This document shows, in pieces, positions 1-6,492 of a stretch of 9,281 bases of DNA. The stretch spans positions 1-9,281 of the forward strand of contig JAWXCF010000060.1 in the NCBI GenBank assembly GCA_034440515.1, read 5' to 3'. Numbering within the stretch: the first letter of the stretch is position 1; every line of letters starts with the position of its first letter. The translations under genes and the position numbers were made by a program. Origin of the DNA: JAWXCF01 sp034440515. GTDB lineage: Bacteria; Bacteroidota; Bacteroidia; CAILMK01. Under the pieces are notes generated by a model, which worked only from the letters and a program-made list of their open reading frames with translations, was not told the DNA's origin and ran no database searches.

Positions 1-714
1 GACTTTATGCTTATAAATAAAGATATGAGCGTGAGTGTAGTAGGTGGCGGCAGTGGTGTCGGCATAGCTGCCCTGCTAGACGGTACTACAGACATTGCAA
101 TGAGTAGTAGAGAATTGAAACTAGACGAAAAGATTAAGTTTAAAGAGCATAAGCGTGAACCAATAGAGGTAATTAGCGCACTAGATGCCCTAGCCATTGT
201 AGTGAATAACAACAATAAGATAGATAAACTAACCCGCCAACAGTTAGAGGACATATTTACTGGTAAGGTGAAAAATTGGAAAGAGCTGGGTGGTGAGGAT
301 ATGGAAATAAGTGTAATAAGTAGAGAAAGTAGCAGCGGTACTTATGAATTCTTTAAGGACCACGTTATGAAGAAGAAAAACTTTGCAAATGATGTACTAG
401 CCCTAACCAGCACTGGTGCTATAGTACAAAGTGTTGAAAGCAATAAGGCCAGTATTGCCTATATAGGTATAGCATATATAAAAGGGGGCGCTAAGCTAAA
501 AACACTGAAAGTAAGCTATGACAATGTAAACTATGTAGATGCTACTATAGAGAACGCCCTAAATAAAACCTACCCTATAGCCAGACCACTGTATTACTAC
601 TACGATAAGTCTAAGCAAACTAAGGTAAAGCCATTTATTGACTATATACTAAGTGATCAAGGGCAGAAAGTAGTAGGCAGAGTGGGATACGTACCACTTA
701 GAATAGTAAACTAA
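1..714 (+). CDS. pstS: Phosphate-binding protein PstS, 5'-truncated by window edge
   Basis: Periplasmic phosphate-binding subunit of the Pst ABC transporter; it captures inorganic phosphate and delivers it to PstC/PstA. The frame is open from base 1 with no stop, so the first ATG (base 7) is an internal Met and the signal peptide plus the first few dozen residues lie outside the window. Counting from that Met, a glycine-rich phosphate-binding loop VVGGGSGVG (11-19) is followed by a DIAMSSREL stretch (29-37). SRESSSGT (105-112) matches the Arg-x3-Ser-Gly-Thr phosphate loop of PstS. IARPLYYYYD (191-200) and a final GYVPL are also typical of the family. It is the first gene of a pst cluster in the usual order, 241 bp before pstC. 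Family assignment is secure; the mature start cannot be set here. Confidence 0.95.
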   Translation, partial: DFMLINKDMSVSVVGGGSGVGIAALLDGTTDIAMSSRELKLDEKIKFKEHKREPIEVISALDALAIVVNNNNKIDKLTRQQLEDIFTGKVKNWKELGGEDMEISVISRESSSGTYEFFKDHVMKKKNFANDVLALTSTGAIVQSVESNKASIAYIGIAYIKGGAKLKTLKVSYDNVNYVDATIENALNKTYPIARPLYYYYDKSKQTKVKPFIDYILSDQGQKVVGRVGYVPLRIVN

Positions 715-804
715 GAATAGATACTTATAGTAAATATATTTATCATAATATAAGATGTTGACAGTTAATAACTCTATGAAAATAAGTTGAAGATTTTTCT
801 TCCC

Positions 805-849
805 TTAACCTTTTGTTAACATCATCTTATTTTGTCTAATATAGATTTG
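805..849 (+). promoter_or_regulatory. Candidate Pho-box-like site and -7 element upstream of pstC
   Basis: Two half-sites, TTAACC (805-810) and TTAACA (816-821), lie in direct repeat with an 11-bp period, followed after 20 bp by TAGATTTG (842-849), an exact fit to the Bacteroidota -7 consensus TAnnTTTG. No TTG sits at the normal -33 spacing, as expected for an activator-dependent promoter. An 11-bp direct-repeat period is the layout of PhoB/PhoP boxes in other phyla. The same bases also form a short inverted repeat (TTAAC/GTTAA), so another regulator is possible. This is inference from motif and position only. Confidence 0.4.
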
Positions 850-955
850 TAACTTATCGGCTAATAAACAAAAGATACAATTACCATAGTATTTATGTGT
901 TTTTGGTACATTAGTTAAATATTTATAAGCAGTAACCCTAACGACTTTACCCTAG

Positions 956-2161
956 ATGGCAGTAAAGAAAAGAAAATTAAATAAATTTATAGAGAAGATC
1001 GTAGAGGGTCTATTGGGACTAAGTGGTGCCATAACTACTATTACGGTACTTCTTATTGTCATATTTCTATTTAGAGAAGGTGGGCGGATATTCGACGCCT
1101 CGCCCGTAGAAGATGGTTATATATTGGTAGCTAGTACCAACAATCCCGTTAGAAAATTAACAGCTGAACAGGTAAAAAACATATTTGACAAAAAGATAAA
1201 ATTATGGTCTGAGCTAGGCATAAAAGTGAGTAGCGACAGCATTAAGACCAAGCGACTAAATGACTATGACGAAGCTGAACTGGGTAAAGACTACATCCTG
1301 TTTGGCAATAAGATAAACAAGTGGTTGGCTGACAATCCGGGGGGCTTTTCAGCATTCCCAGCAGTGCTAAGTCCACCCCAGTTGAATGGTAATTTAGTGA
1401 AGGTTCCTAATCTTAATATTCGGACATTTTTAGGTGGTAAGGAGTGGTTACCTACAGCAACACCAGTTGCCCAAATGGGAATACTGCCATTAATATTAGG
1501 TACGCTGTGGGTTAGTTTTGGAGCCATATTGATAGCTATTCCATTGGCATTGGCTACATCGCTATTTATGAGTGAGATTGCATCACCTAGAGTGAGGAAC
1601 CTAATGAAACCTGTTATCGAGTTATTAGCTGGAATTCCATCAGTAGTATATGGTTTCTATGGATTAACGGTAATTGTACCTGGCATTCAGGCAGTATTTA
1701 ATTTAAATGAAGGCCTAACAGGTCTGGCTGGTAGTATCATTTTGGGCATTATGGCCCTCCCAACCATAATTACCATATCAGAAGATGCATTACGCACTGT
1801 GCCGAGAAGTTTAAAGGAGGCAAGCTTAGCATTAGGAGCTACCCACTGGCAAACGATTAGAAAGGTGATTTTGCCTTACAGTTCATCAGGCATTACAGCA
1901 GGTATAGTACTTGGCGTAGGCAGGGCAATTGGTGAAACTATGGCAGTACTAATGGTAACGGGTAACAGTGCCGTTATCCCTTATACATTCCTAAAACCGC
2001 TACGTACCATACCAGCCACTATAGCAGCAGAGTTGGGTGAATCATCGTATGGAGGTCTGCATTTTAGAGCATTATTTGCATTGGGATGTATATTGTTTAT
2101 TATTACTTTTTCTATTAATCTGGGCTTTCAATTTATAGCACGCAAACGTAAAGTAAACTAA
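956..2161 (+). CDS. pstC: Phosphate ABC transporter permease PstC with PstS-like periplasmic insert
   Basis: Inner-membrane permease that pairs with PstA to form the phosphate channel. At 401 residues it is clearly longer than a typical PstC of about 300. A basic N-terminus (3-10) and one membrane helix (about 19-39) precede a hydrophilic stretch of roughly 115 residues (about 41-158), before the conserved core resumes with FLGGKEWLPT and helices from about 172 on. Core landmarks include ELLAGIPSVVYGF (222-234) and the ATPase-docking EAA loop EASLALGATHWQTIRKVILP (288-307). Residues 57-88 of the insert align without gaps to PstS encoded just upstream, 15 of 32 identical. The ATG directly follows an in-frame TAG, so no longer start exists. 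No Shine-Dalgarno is seen. Its TAA shares one base with the pstA start, implying translational coupling. Confidence 0.95.
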   Translation: MAVKKRKLNKFIEKIVEGLLGLSGAITTITVLLIVIFLFREGGRIFDASPVEDGYILVASTNNPVRKLTAEQVKNIFDKKIKLWSELGIKVSSDSIKTKRLNDYDEAELGKDYILFGNKINKWLADNPGGFSAFPAVLSPPQLNGNLVKVPNLNIRTFLGGKEWLPTATPVAQMGILPLILGTLWVSFGAILIAIPLALATSLFMSEIASPRVRNLMKPVIELLAGIPSVVYGFYGLTVIVPGIQAVFNLNEGLTGLAGSIILGIMALPTIITISEDALRTVPRSLKEASLALGATHWQTIRKVILPYSSSGITAGIVLGVGRAIGETMAVLMVTGNSAVIPYTFLKPLRTIPATIAAELGESSYGGLHFRALFALGCILFIITFSINLGFQFIARKRKVN

Positions 2162-3039
2162 TGAAGGCAAATCCTAAATCTGAACGTAGGAAAAAGCTAA
2201 GTCAATCTACAGTATTTGGCTTGTTTACAGCTACTTCTATATTAGTAGTTGGTATATTGTTAAGCATATTAAGTTATATATTTTATAATGGTATTCCAGC
2301 ACTTAGTTGGACATTTCTAACGGACATACCTAGGGACAATATGACGAAAGGGGGTATATATCCAGCTATAGTTGGTACCCTATGTCTGGTATTGGGTAGT
2401 ATGATATTCGCATTCCCAATCGGGGTGGCATCTGCCATATTTCTAAACGAATATCTGCAAGAGAATTTCTTTAAACGCTTTTTGCGATTGATGACAGATA
2501 ACTTGGCAGGCGTACCCAGCATTGTATTTGGACTATTTGGTATGGCTCTTTTTGTAAATCAATTGGGTTTTGGCGATAGCATCATCGCGGGTTCATTTAC
2601 ATTAGGTCTATTGGTGTTGCCAGTTATAATAAGAACAACAGAGGAGTCACTCAAAGCCGTTGACGATACTTATCGCATAGCTAGCCTTGCACTTGGCGCT
2701 AGTAAGCTACAAACCATTAGGAAAGTAACTTTACCTATCGCATTCCCGAATATAATTACAGGCTTAATATTGTCTATTGGGCGGGTAAGTGGAGAGACGG
2801 CAGCGATATTATTTACAGTTGCGGCCTATTTTCTACCTAAGCTACCAAATAGTATGTACGACCAAGTGATGGCACTACCATATCACCTTTACGTGGTAAG
2901 TACCAGTGGCACAGACATAGAGGGGGGCAGGGCAGTGGCTAATGGTACGGCATTGGTATTGATACTAATTGTACTATTTAGCAATTTGTTAGCAGGATTT
3001 ATAAGAAAGCAATACACCAGAAAAAATAGATCCAAATAG
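2161..3039 (+). CDS. pstA: Phosphate ABC transporter permease PstA
   Basis: Second membrane subunit of the Pst phosphate channel, 292 residues, normal length for the family. A basic cytoplasmic N-terminus is followed by a first helix (about 19-42), then the conserved GGIYPAIVGTLCLVLGS region (64-80), NLAGVPSIVFGLFG (114-127), a helix near 140-157, and the EAA loop (ASLALGASKLQTIRKVTLP, 174-192) that contacts PstB. The SGETAAILFT segment (210-219) and a last helix (about 259-280) before a basic tail complete the fold. The EAA loop resembles that of PstC (both contain ASLALGA and QTIRKV), as expected for paired permeases. The start codon overlaps the pstC stop by one base, so translation is probably coupled. 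Nothing in the sequence suggests damage. Confidence 0.96.
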   Translation: MKANPKSERRKKLSQSTVFGLFTATSILVVGILLSILSYIFYNGIPALSWTFLTDIPRDNMTKGGIYPAIVGTLCLVLGSMIFAFPIGVASAIFLNEYLQENFFKRFLRLMTDNLAGVPSIVFGLFGMALFVNQLGFGDSIIAGSFTLGLLVLPVIIRTTEESLKAVDDTYRIASLALGASKLQTIRKVTLPIAFPNIITGLILSIGRVSGETAAILFTVAAYFLPKLPNSMYDQVMALPYHLYVVSTSGTDIEGGRAVANGTALVLILIVLFSNLLAGFIRKQYTRKNRSK

Positions 3040-3099
3040 TTAAGCCAAAACCTAAAATACTAACTCAAATTAAGAAATTATTACTGCAACTAATAGTAA

Positions 3100-3897
3100 A
3101 TGACGTACGATTCTCCACATAGCATAATAGGTAACAGTCACAGCGATGTGTTGCTGAAAAGTGTAGGTACCCACTTGTATTATGGTGATGTGCACGCACT
3201 AAAAGGGATAGATATGAGCATTAACACCAACACGGTGACGGCACTAATAGGGCCAAGCGGTTGTGGTAAAAGCACCTATCTACGACTGTTTAACAGAATG
3301 AACGACCTAATACCAAATGTGCGTATAGAGGGTGAAATACTTTTAGACAATGTGGATATATATAGCAAGCAAATACCCGTTGAGGAACTGCGGAAAAACG
3401 TAGGTATGGTGTTTCAAAAGCCCAACCCATTCCCAAAAAGTATATATGAAAACGTAGCCTATGGTATGCGTGTAAATGGAGTAAAAGATAAAACATATAT
3501 AGAGGAACGTGTGGTAACCAGCCTAAAGCAAGCTACCCTGTGGGAAGAGGTAAAGGATAAACTAAAGAAAAGCGCCCTAGAGCTAAGTGGTGGACAACAA
3601 CAAAGACTGTGCATAGCCAGAGCTATAGCTGTAGAGCCAAGCGTACTGTTGATGGACGAACCTACAAGTGCCCTAGACCCAATAAGTAACTCCAAGATAG
3701 AAGAACTAATATTTCAATTAAAGAAGGAATTTACGATTGTAATTGTTACGCACAATATGCAGCAGGCCAGTCGTGTAAGCGATAAAACCGCATTTTTCTA
3801 TTTGGGGGAGTTGGTGGAGTATGACGATACACAAAACATATTTACCAAGCCTAAGGAAATTAGAACCCAGAACTATATAACAGGTAGATTTGGTTGA
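3100..3897 (+). CDS. pstB: Phosphate ABC transporter ATP-binding protein PstB
   Basis: Cytoplasmic ATPase that powers phosphate import through PstC/PstA. All nucleotide-binding motifs are intact in 265 residues: Walker A GPSGCGKST (51-59), Q-loop Gln106 in VFQKPNPFPKSIYENVAYG (the PNPFP run is a PstB hallmark), signature LSGGQ (162-166), Walker B VLLMDE (182-187), D-loop SALD (190-193) and switch His218 in VTHNM. The C-terminal TGRFG is also typical of PstB. The ATG directly follows an in-frame TAA, so it is the earliest possible start; the upstream 60 bp are AT-rich with no Shine-Dalgarno. About the first 17 residues are a short leader before the conserved domain. Its position between pstA and phoU is the standard one. 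Confidence 0.97.
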   Translation: MTYDSPHSIIGNSHSDVLLKSVGTHLYYGDVHALKGIDMSINTNTVTALIGPSGCGKSTYLRLFNRMNDLIPNVRIEGEILLDNVDIYSKQIPVEELRKNVGMVFQKPNPFPKSIYENVAYGMRVNGVKDKTYIEERVVTSLKQATLWEEVKDKLKKSALELSGGQQQRLCIARAIAVEPSVLLMDEPTSALDPISNSKIEELIFQLKKEFTIVIVTHNMQQASRVSDKTAFFYLGELVEYDDTQNIFTKPKEIRTQNYITGRFG

Positions 3898-3969
3898 TAT
3901 TTAATAAAAAATATTGTAAGCATATTTACTAAATTCGCTCTTTTATAACGCTAACTCTTTAGACAATAA

Positions 3970-4632
3970 ATGACACATCTGGAATCTGAAATCAATAAAA
4001 TTCGCCAAGCTGCACTGGAGATGATGAATATGGTTCGCAATCAGATGAGGAAGTGTAAGGAAGCCTTAATGACTGGCAACAAGGAGTTGGCCCTAGATGT
4101 AATGCACCAAGAAAAGCGGGTAAATGGCTATGAGTTAATGATAGATAATGACTGCGAAAACCTAATCGCTTGCTTTAGCCCAGTTGCCATAGATTTAAGA
4201 TTTGTACTGGCTACTCTTAAAATTAATTACCACTTGGAGCGAATAGGTGACAATGCAGACGGTATGGCGAGAAATGTACTGGATCTGGAAGACGCCTGGA
4301 GTGAGGAATTGCTGATGCAATTACAATTAGTTGAAGTATTTGATATGGTAGATGAAATGATGAATGACGTCATTACCAGCTTTGAGAATGAAGACAGCAG
4401 TCAAGCTAGGTCAGTATTTGAAAAGGATAAACAAATAGACCTAATCACAGATAATGCACTAAAAATAATAGCAGAATACATAAGAAAGGATCAAGATAAT
4501 GTGGAGAAAAACTTACTATTGCTATTGATCCACAGAAAGTTAGAACGAATTGGCGACTTAATGAAGAATATATCAGAAGAGATTATATTTTTCCTAGAGG
4601 CCAAGGTACTAAAGCACTTAAGCAAAAACTAA
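3970..4632 (+). CDS. phoU: Phosphate transport regulator PhoU
   Basis: PhoU is a cytoplasmic helical-bundle protein that links the Pst transporter to the PhoR/PhoB two-component system and limits phosphate uptake when phosphate is plentiful (family knowledge). The 220-residue product has the expected two PhoU repeats, each ending in a metal-binding helix: HLERIGDNADGMARN (88-102) and KLERIGDLMKNISEE (190-204). The segment ACFSPVAIDLRFVLATLKI (67-85) is also characteristic. The ATG directly follows an in-frame TAA, so no longer form is possible. It lies 72 bp after pstB, in the usual place. phoB and phoR are not in the window. Confidence 0.96.
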   Translation: MTHLESEINKIRQAALEMMNMVRNQMRKCKEALMTGNKELALDVMHQEKRVNGYELMIDNDCENLIACFSPVAIDLRFVLATLKINYHLERIGDNADGMARNVLDLEDAWSEELLMQLQLVEVFDMVDEMMNDVITSFENEDSSQARSVFEKDKQIDLITDNALKIIAEYIRKDQDNVEKNLLLLLIHRKLERIGDLMKNISEEIIFFLEAKVLKHLSKN

Positions 4633-4640
4633 TGTGCATA

Positions 4641-4686
4641 GTAACATTTATATAACACATTATATGCGTTTAACTTATTAATTTTG
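4641..4686 (+). promoter_or_regulatory. Candidate Pho-box-like site and -7 element upstream of the isomerase gene
   Basis: GTAACA (4641-4646) and ATAACA (4652-4657) form a direct repeat with an 11-bp period. TAATTTTG (4679-4686), an exact TAnnTTTG match, begins after a 21-bp spacer. The 17-bp double site matches the one upstream of pstC at 12 of 17 positions and the spacing to the -7 element differs by one base. This suggests a second, co-regulated promoter inside the cluster. In DNA this AT-rich, chance remains a real alternative. Confidence 0.35.
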
Positions 4687-4742
4687 ACTGATATAGTACT
4701 ACTCTACACCATTATTTATTAATTAATTAGAATACAGATTTA

Positions 4743-5720
4743 ATGCAATATCAGAAGGACGCACTGACTAAGTTTAGTCAACAAATAAAGCACGCATTAC
4801 AGGCCTATACACCCCACAACATTAATATCAACGATATAGACAACATAGTAATATGTGGTTTAGGCGGTAGTGGCATAGCTGGTCGAATAGTTAAAAGTAT
4901 GTATTTAAATAAAAGTAGCGTGCCGATAGAGGTTATAAGTGACTATTTCTTACCAGCGTATGCAGGTGAACGTACACTAACCCTACAGTGCAGTTATAGT
5001 GGTAATACAGAAGAAACCTTGGCTATGTATGCTGAGGCTAAAGCAAAAGGGTGCAAAATAATTAGCCTAAGTACTGGTGGCAAACTTGAAGAGCAAACTG
5101 TAGCTGATGGCAATATATTTTATAGAGCAGAGACAGGCTTTCAACCACGTATGGCATTGGGTTATGGTCTTACCTACCTATTGCTAATATTGTCTGAGTT
5201 GACTGGTCAAAACATAAATGCCGAACTAGAGGCTGCATCAAACCACGTGCAAGACTATGAAGTCTATATAACTGATGCGCAAGTCATATTTGAAAATTGG
5301 AAGGCTAATCTTGACCATAAGACTGTAATAGTTACGGATTATTTGACCAACCCAATCGGGGTAAGGTTTGCACAACAGTTGCAAGAAAACGCAAAGGCAG
5401 AGGCATTTGTACACGAATTGCCAGAGAGTAATCACAACGTAATAGAAACCTATTATGGTGAAATTAAGAGCCATTTCTTATTTTTAAGTAGCAACAGTCA
5501 ACCACGTACTACGCTAAGATTTGCATTTCTAAAGGAATTGTTAGAGCGCAATGACAACCACGTTACGGAAATGAATTTGATACCTAACGACTTAAATAGC
5601 CTGGTACATATGATATATACACAGGACTGGTTGAGCCTAATATATGCTGATGCAAAAGGCGTGAACAGCAGTAAAATAGAAAATATAGTGGGTCTAAAGT
5701 CTCACCTGGATAATAACTAA
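4743..5720 (+). CDS. Bifunctional phosphoglucose/phosphomannose isomerase (SIS family)
   Basis: Interconverts glucose 6-phosphate or mannose 6-phosphate with fructose 6-phosphate in the cytoplasm (family function). The 325-residue product has two SIS sugar-phosphate domains. The first shows GLGGSGIAG (39-47), the phosphate loop SYSGNTEET (84-92) and QPRMALGYG (134-142). The second carries ENAKAEA and ESNHN: Glu215 and His231 are 16 residues apart, as are the catalytic Glu203 and His219 that I recall for the archaeal enzyme. After NHN the family usually has Glu; here it is Val. The nearest in-frame upstream stop is the TAG at 4728-4730, and this ATG is the first after it. The gene lies 110 bp after phoU on the same strand and ends 33 bp before a terminator. 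Isomerase identity is firm; dual substrate use is inferred. Confidence 0.9.
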   Translation: MQYQKDALTKFSQQIKHALQAYTPHNININDIDNIVICGLGGSGIAGRIVKSMYLNKSSVPIEVISDYFLPAYAGERTLTLQCSYSGNTEETLAMYAEAKAKGCKIISLSTGGKLEEQTVADGNIFYRAETGFQPRMALGYGLTYLLLILSELTGQNINAELEAASNHVQDYEVYITDAQVIFENWKANLDHKTVIVTDYLTNPIGVRFAQQLQENAKAEAFVHELPESNHNVIETYYGEIKSHFLFLSSNSQPRTTLRFAFLKELLERNDNHVTEMNLIPNDLNSLVHMIYTQDWLSLIYADAKGVNSSKIENIVGLKSHLDNN

Positions 5721-5731
5721 ACAGCTAAACT

Positions 5732-6313
5732 TTACCTATTGTTAAGACAGTGTAAGGGGTCCCGCATATTGCGAAGCCCCCTTCTTTTTTTATGATTAAA
5801 TGTGTCGACGAATTCGATTGAACCTTTTTTGTTTTCAATATAATATTGATCAAATTTATCATTAGTTCTTTTTCTTTTGATTGTACCATCTATTTTAGCA
5901 GTATAATCATCGGTTTTATTACCTAAGTAATCAGAAAACCACATTGGACTATTATTAAAGCAGGCATAAGGACTAACACTTGGATCTGCTACCGGATCCG
6001 CATTCCAACTTCTCCCTAACCTTGTGTCATACTACCAGAATTCTGCTGTGTTCAGATTCCCCTGCCCATACACCTCATCGTCACGCTCTTTCCCGTTAAA
6101 TTTCGTATACTTATAGCTTAGCATTGGCTTGGTGGGGACGTAACAGTTTACATCTCTGTTGGGCAAGTAGCAGGGTTGTAGGGTATCTACACGATAATGT
6201 ACCCACTGCGGTGTCTGCGGGTAGCCATCAGTTATGGTAAGTGGGAAGGGTTGTACGCTTACCGGGTCATTCGGCAGGATGTTGCCTGTTTTTTCATTTA
6301 AAGGTACCCACAT
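5732..6313 (-). pseudogene. RHS-repeat protein C-terminal fragment, broken by an in-frame stop
   Basis: Remnant of the C-terminal end of an RHS/YD-repeat protein; intact relatives are large secreted or surface proteins whose variable tips are often toxins. Reading leftward from the ATG at 6313, NGKERDDEVYG (residues 73-83) is the start of an RHS-associated core. After EFW comes a TAG (6032-6034), then the same frame continues with YDTRLGRSWNADPV, SPYACFNNSP and MWFSDYLGN. Many relatives read W-E-Y-D here, so TAG probably arose from GAG by one change. The variable tail (TAKIDGTIKRKRTNDK onward) lasts only about 45 residues before the frame enters the isomerase terminator. An in-frame TAA lies two codons upstream of the ATG, so the RHS body is missing. 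Both ends look truncated. A functional short ORF is unlikely. Confidence 0.8.
5754..5791 (+). terminator. Intrinsic terminator closing the pst-phoU-isomerase cluster
   Basis: The outer stem AAGGGG (5754-5759) pairs with CCCCTT (5778-5783), and an inner stem CGCA/TGCG (5763-5766 with 5770-5773) closes on a TAT loop. A C and seven Ts follow (5784-5791). There is no T-tract on the opposite strand, so it acts for rightward transcription only. It begins 33 bp after the isomerase stop. Confidence 0.88.
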
Positions 6314-6492
6314 TTTTTAGTTTGGTAATGTTTTGTGGGCTATATCAGCGTTTGTCTTACAATGTATTGTGAATTTTTTTTAGAAATATTTTTAGCTAAT
6401 ATATTTTATGAATAGTAAGTAAATTATCACGAACGACTTTTTAATTTAGATGGCAAATATGTTGGAAATTTATTATTTCACCCTCTAATCTA

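Noticed and set aside
1291..1527. Open frame on the - strand inside pstC
   Set aside because: It lies wholly within a well-supported gene and shows no recognisable domain; the same holds for the antisense frames inside pstA, pstB, the isomerase, the Fic-like gene and the hydrolase.
4631..4661. AATGTG/CACATT inverted repeat after phoU as a terminator
   Set aside because: Six AT-rich pairs, a 19-base loop and no T-tract; too weak to stop transcription, and it overlaps the proposed activator site.
5804..6043. Cluster of common cloning sites (GTCGAC at 5804, GAATTC at 5810 and 6038, GGATCC at 5994), suggesting vector sequence
   Set aside because: The bases translate on the - strand into a continuous RHS-type protein frame (for example EFVDTF across GAATTC and GTCGAC), so they are natural sequence.
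6307..6339. Inverted repeat CCCACA/TGTGGG around the RHS-remnant ATG as a terminator or regulatory hairpin
   Set aside because: Only six paired bases with a 21-base loop and no adjoining T-tract in a useful position.
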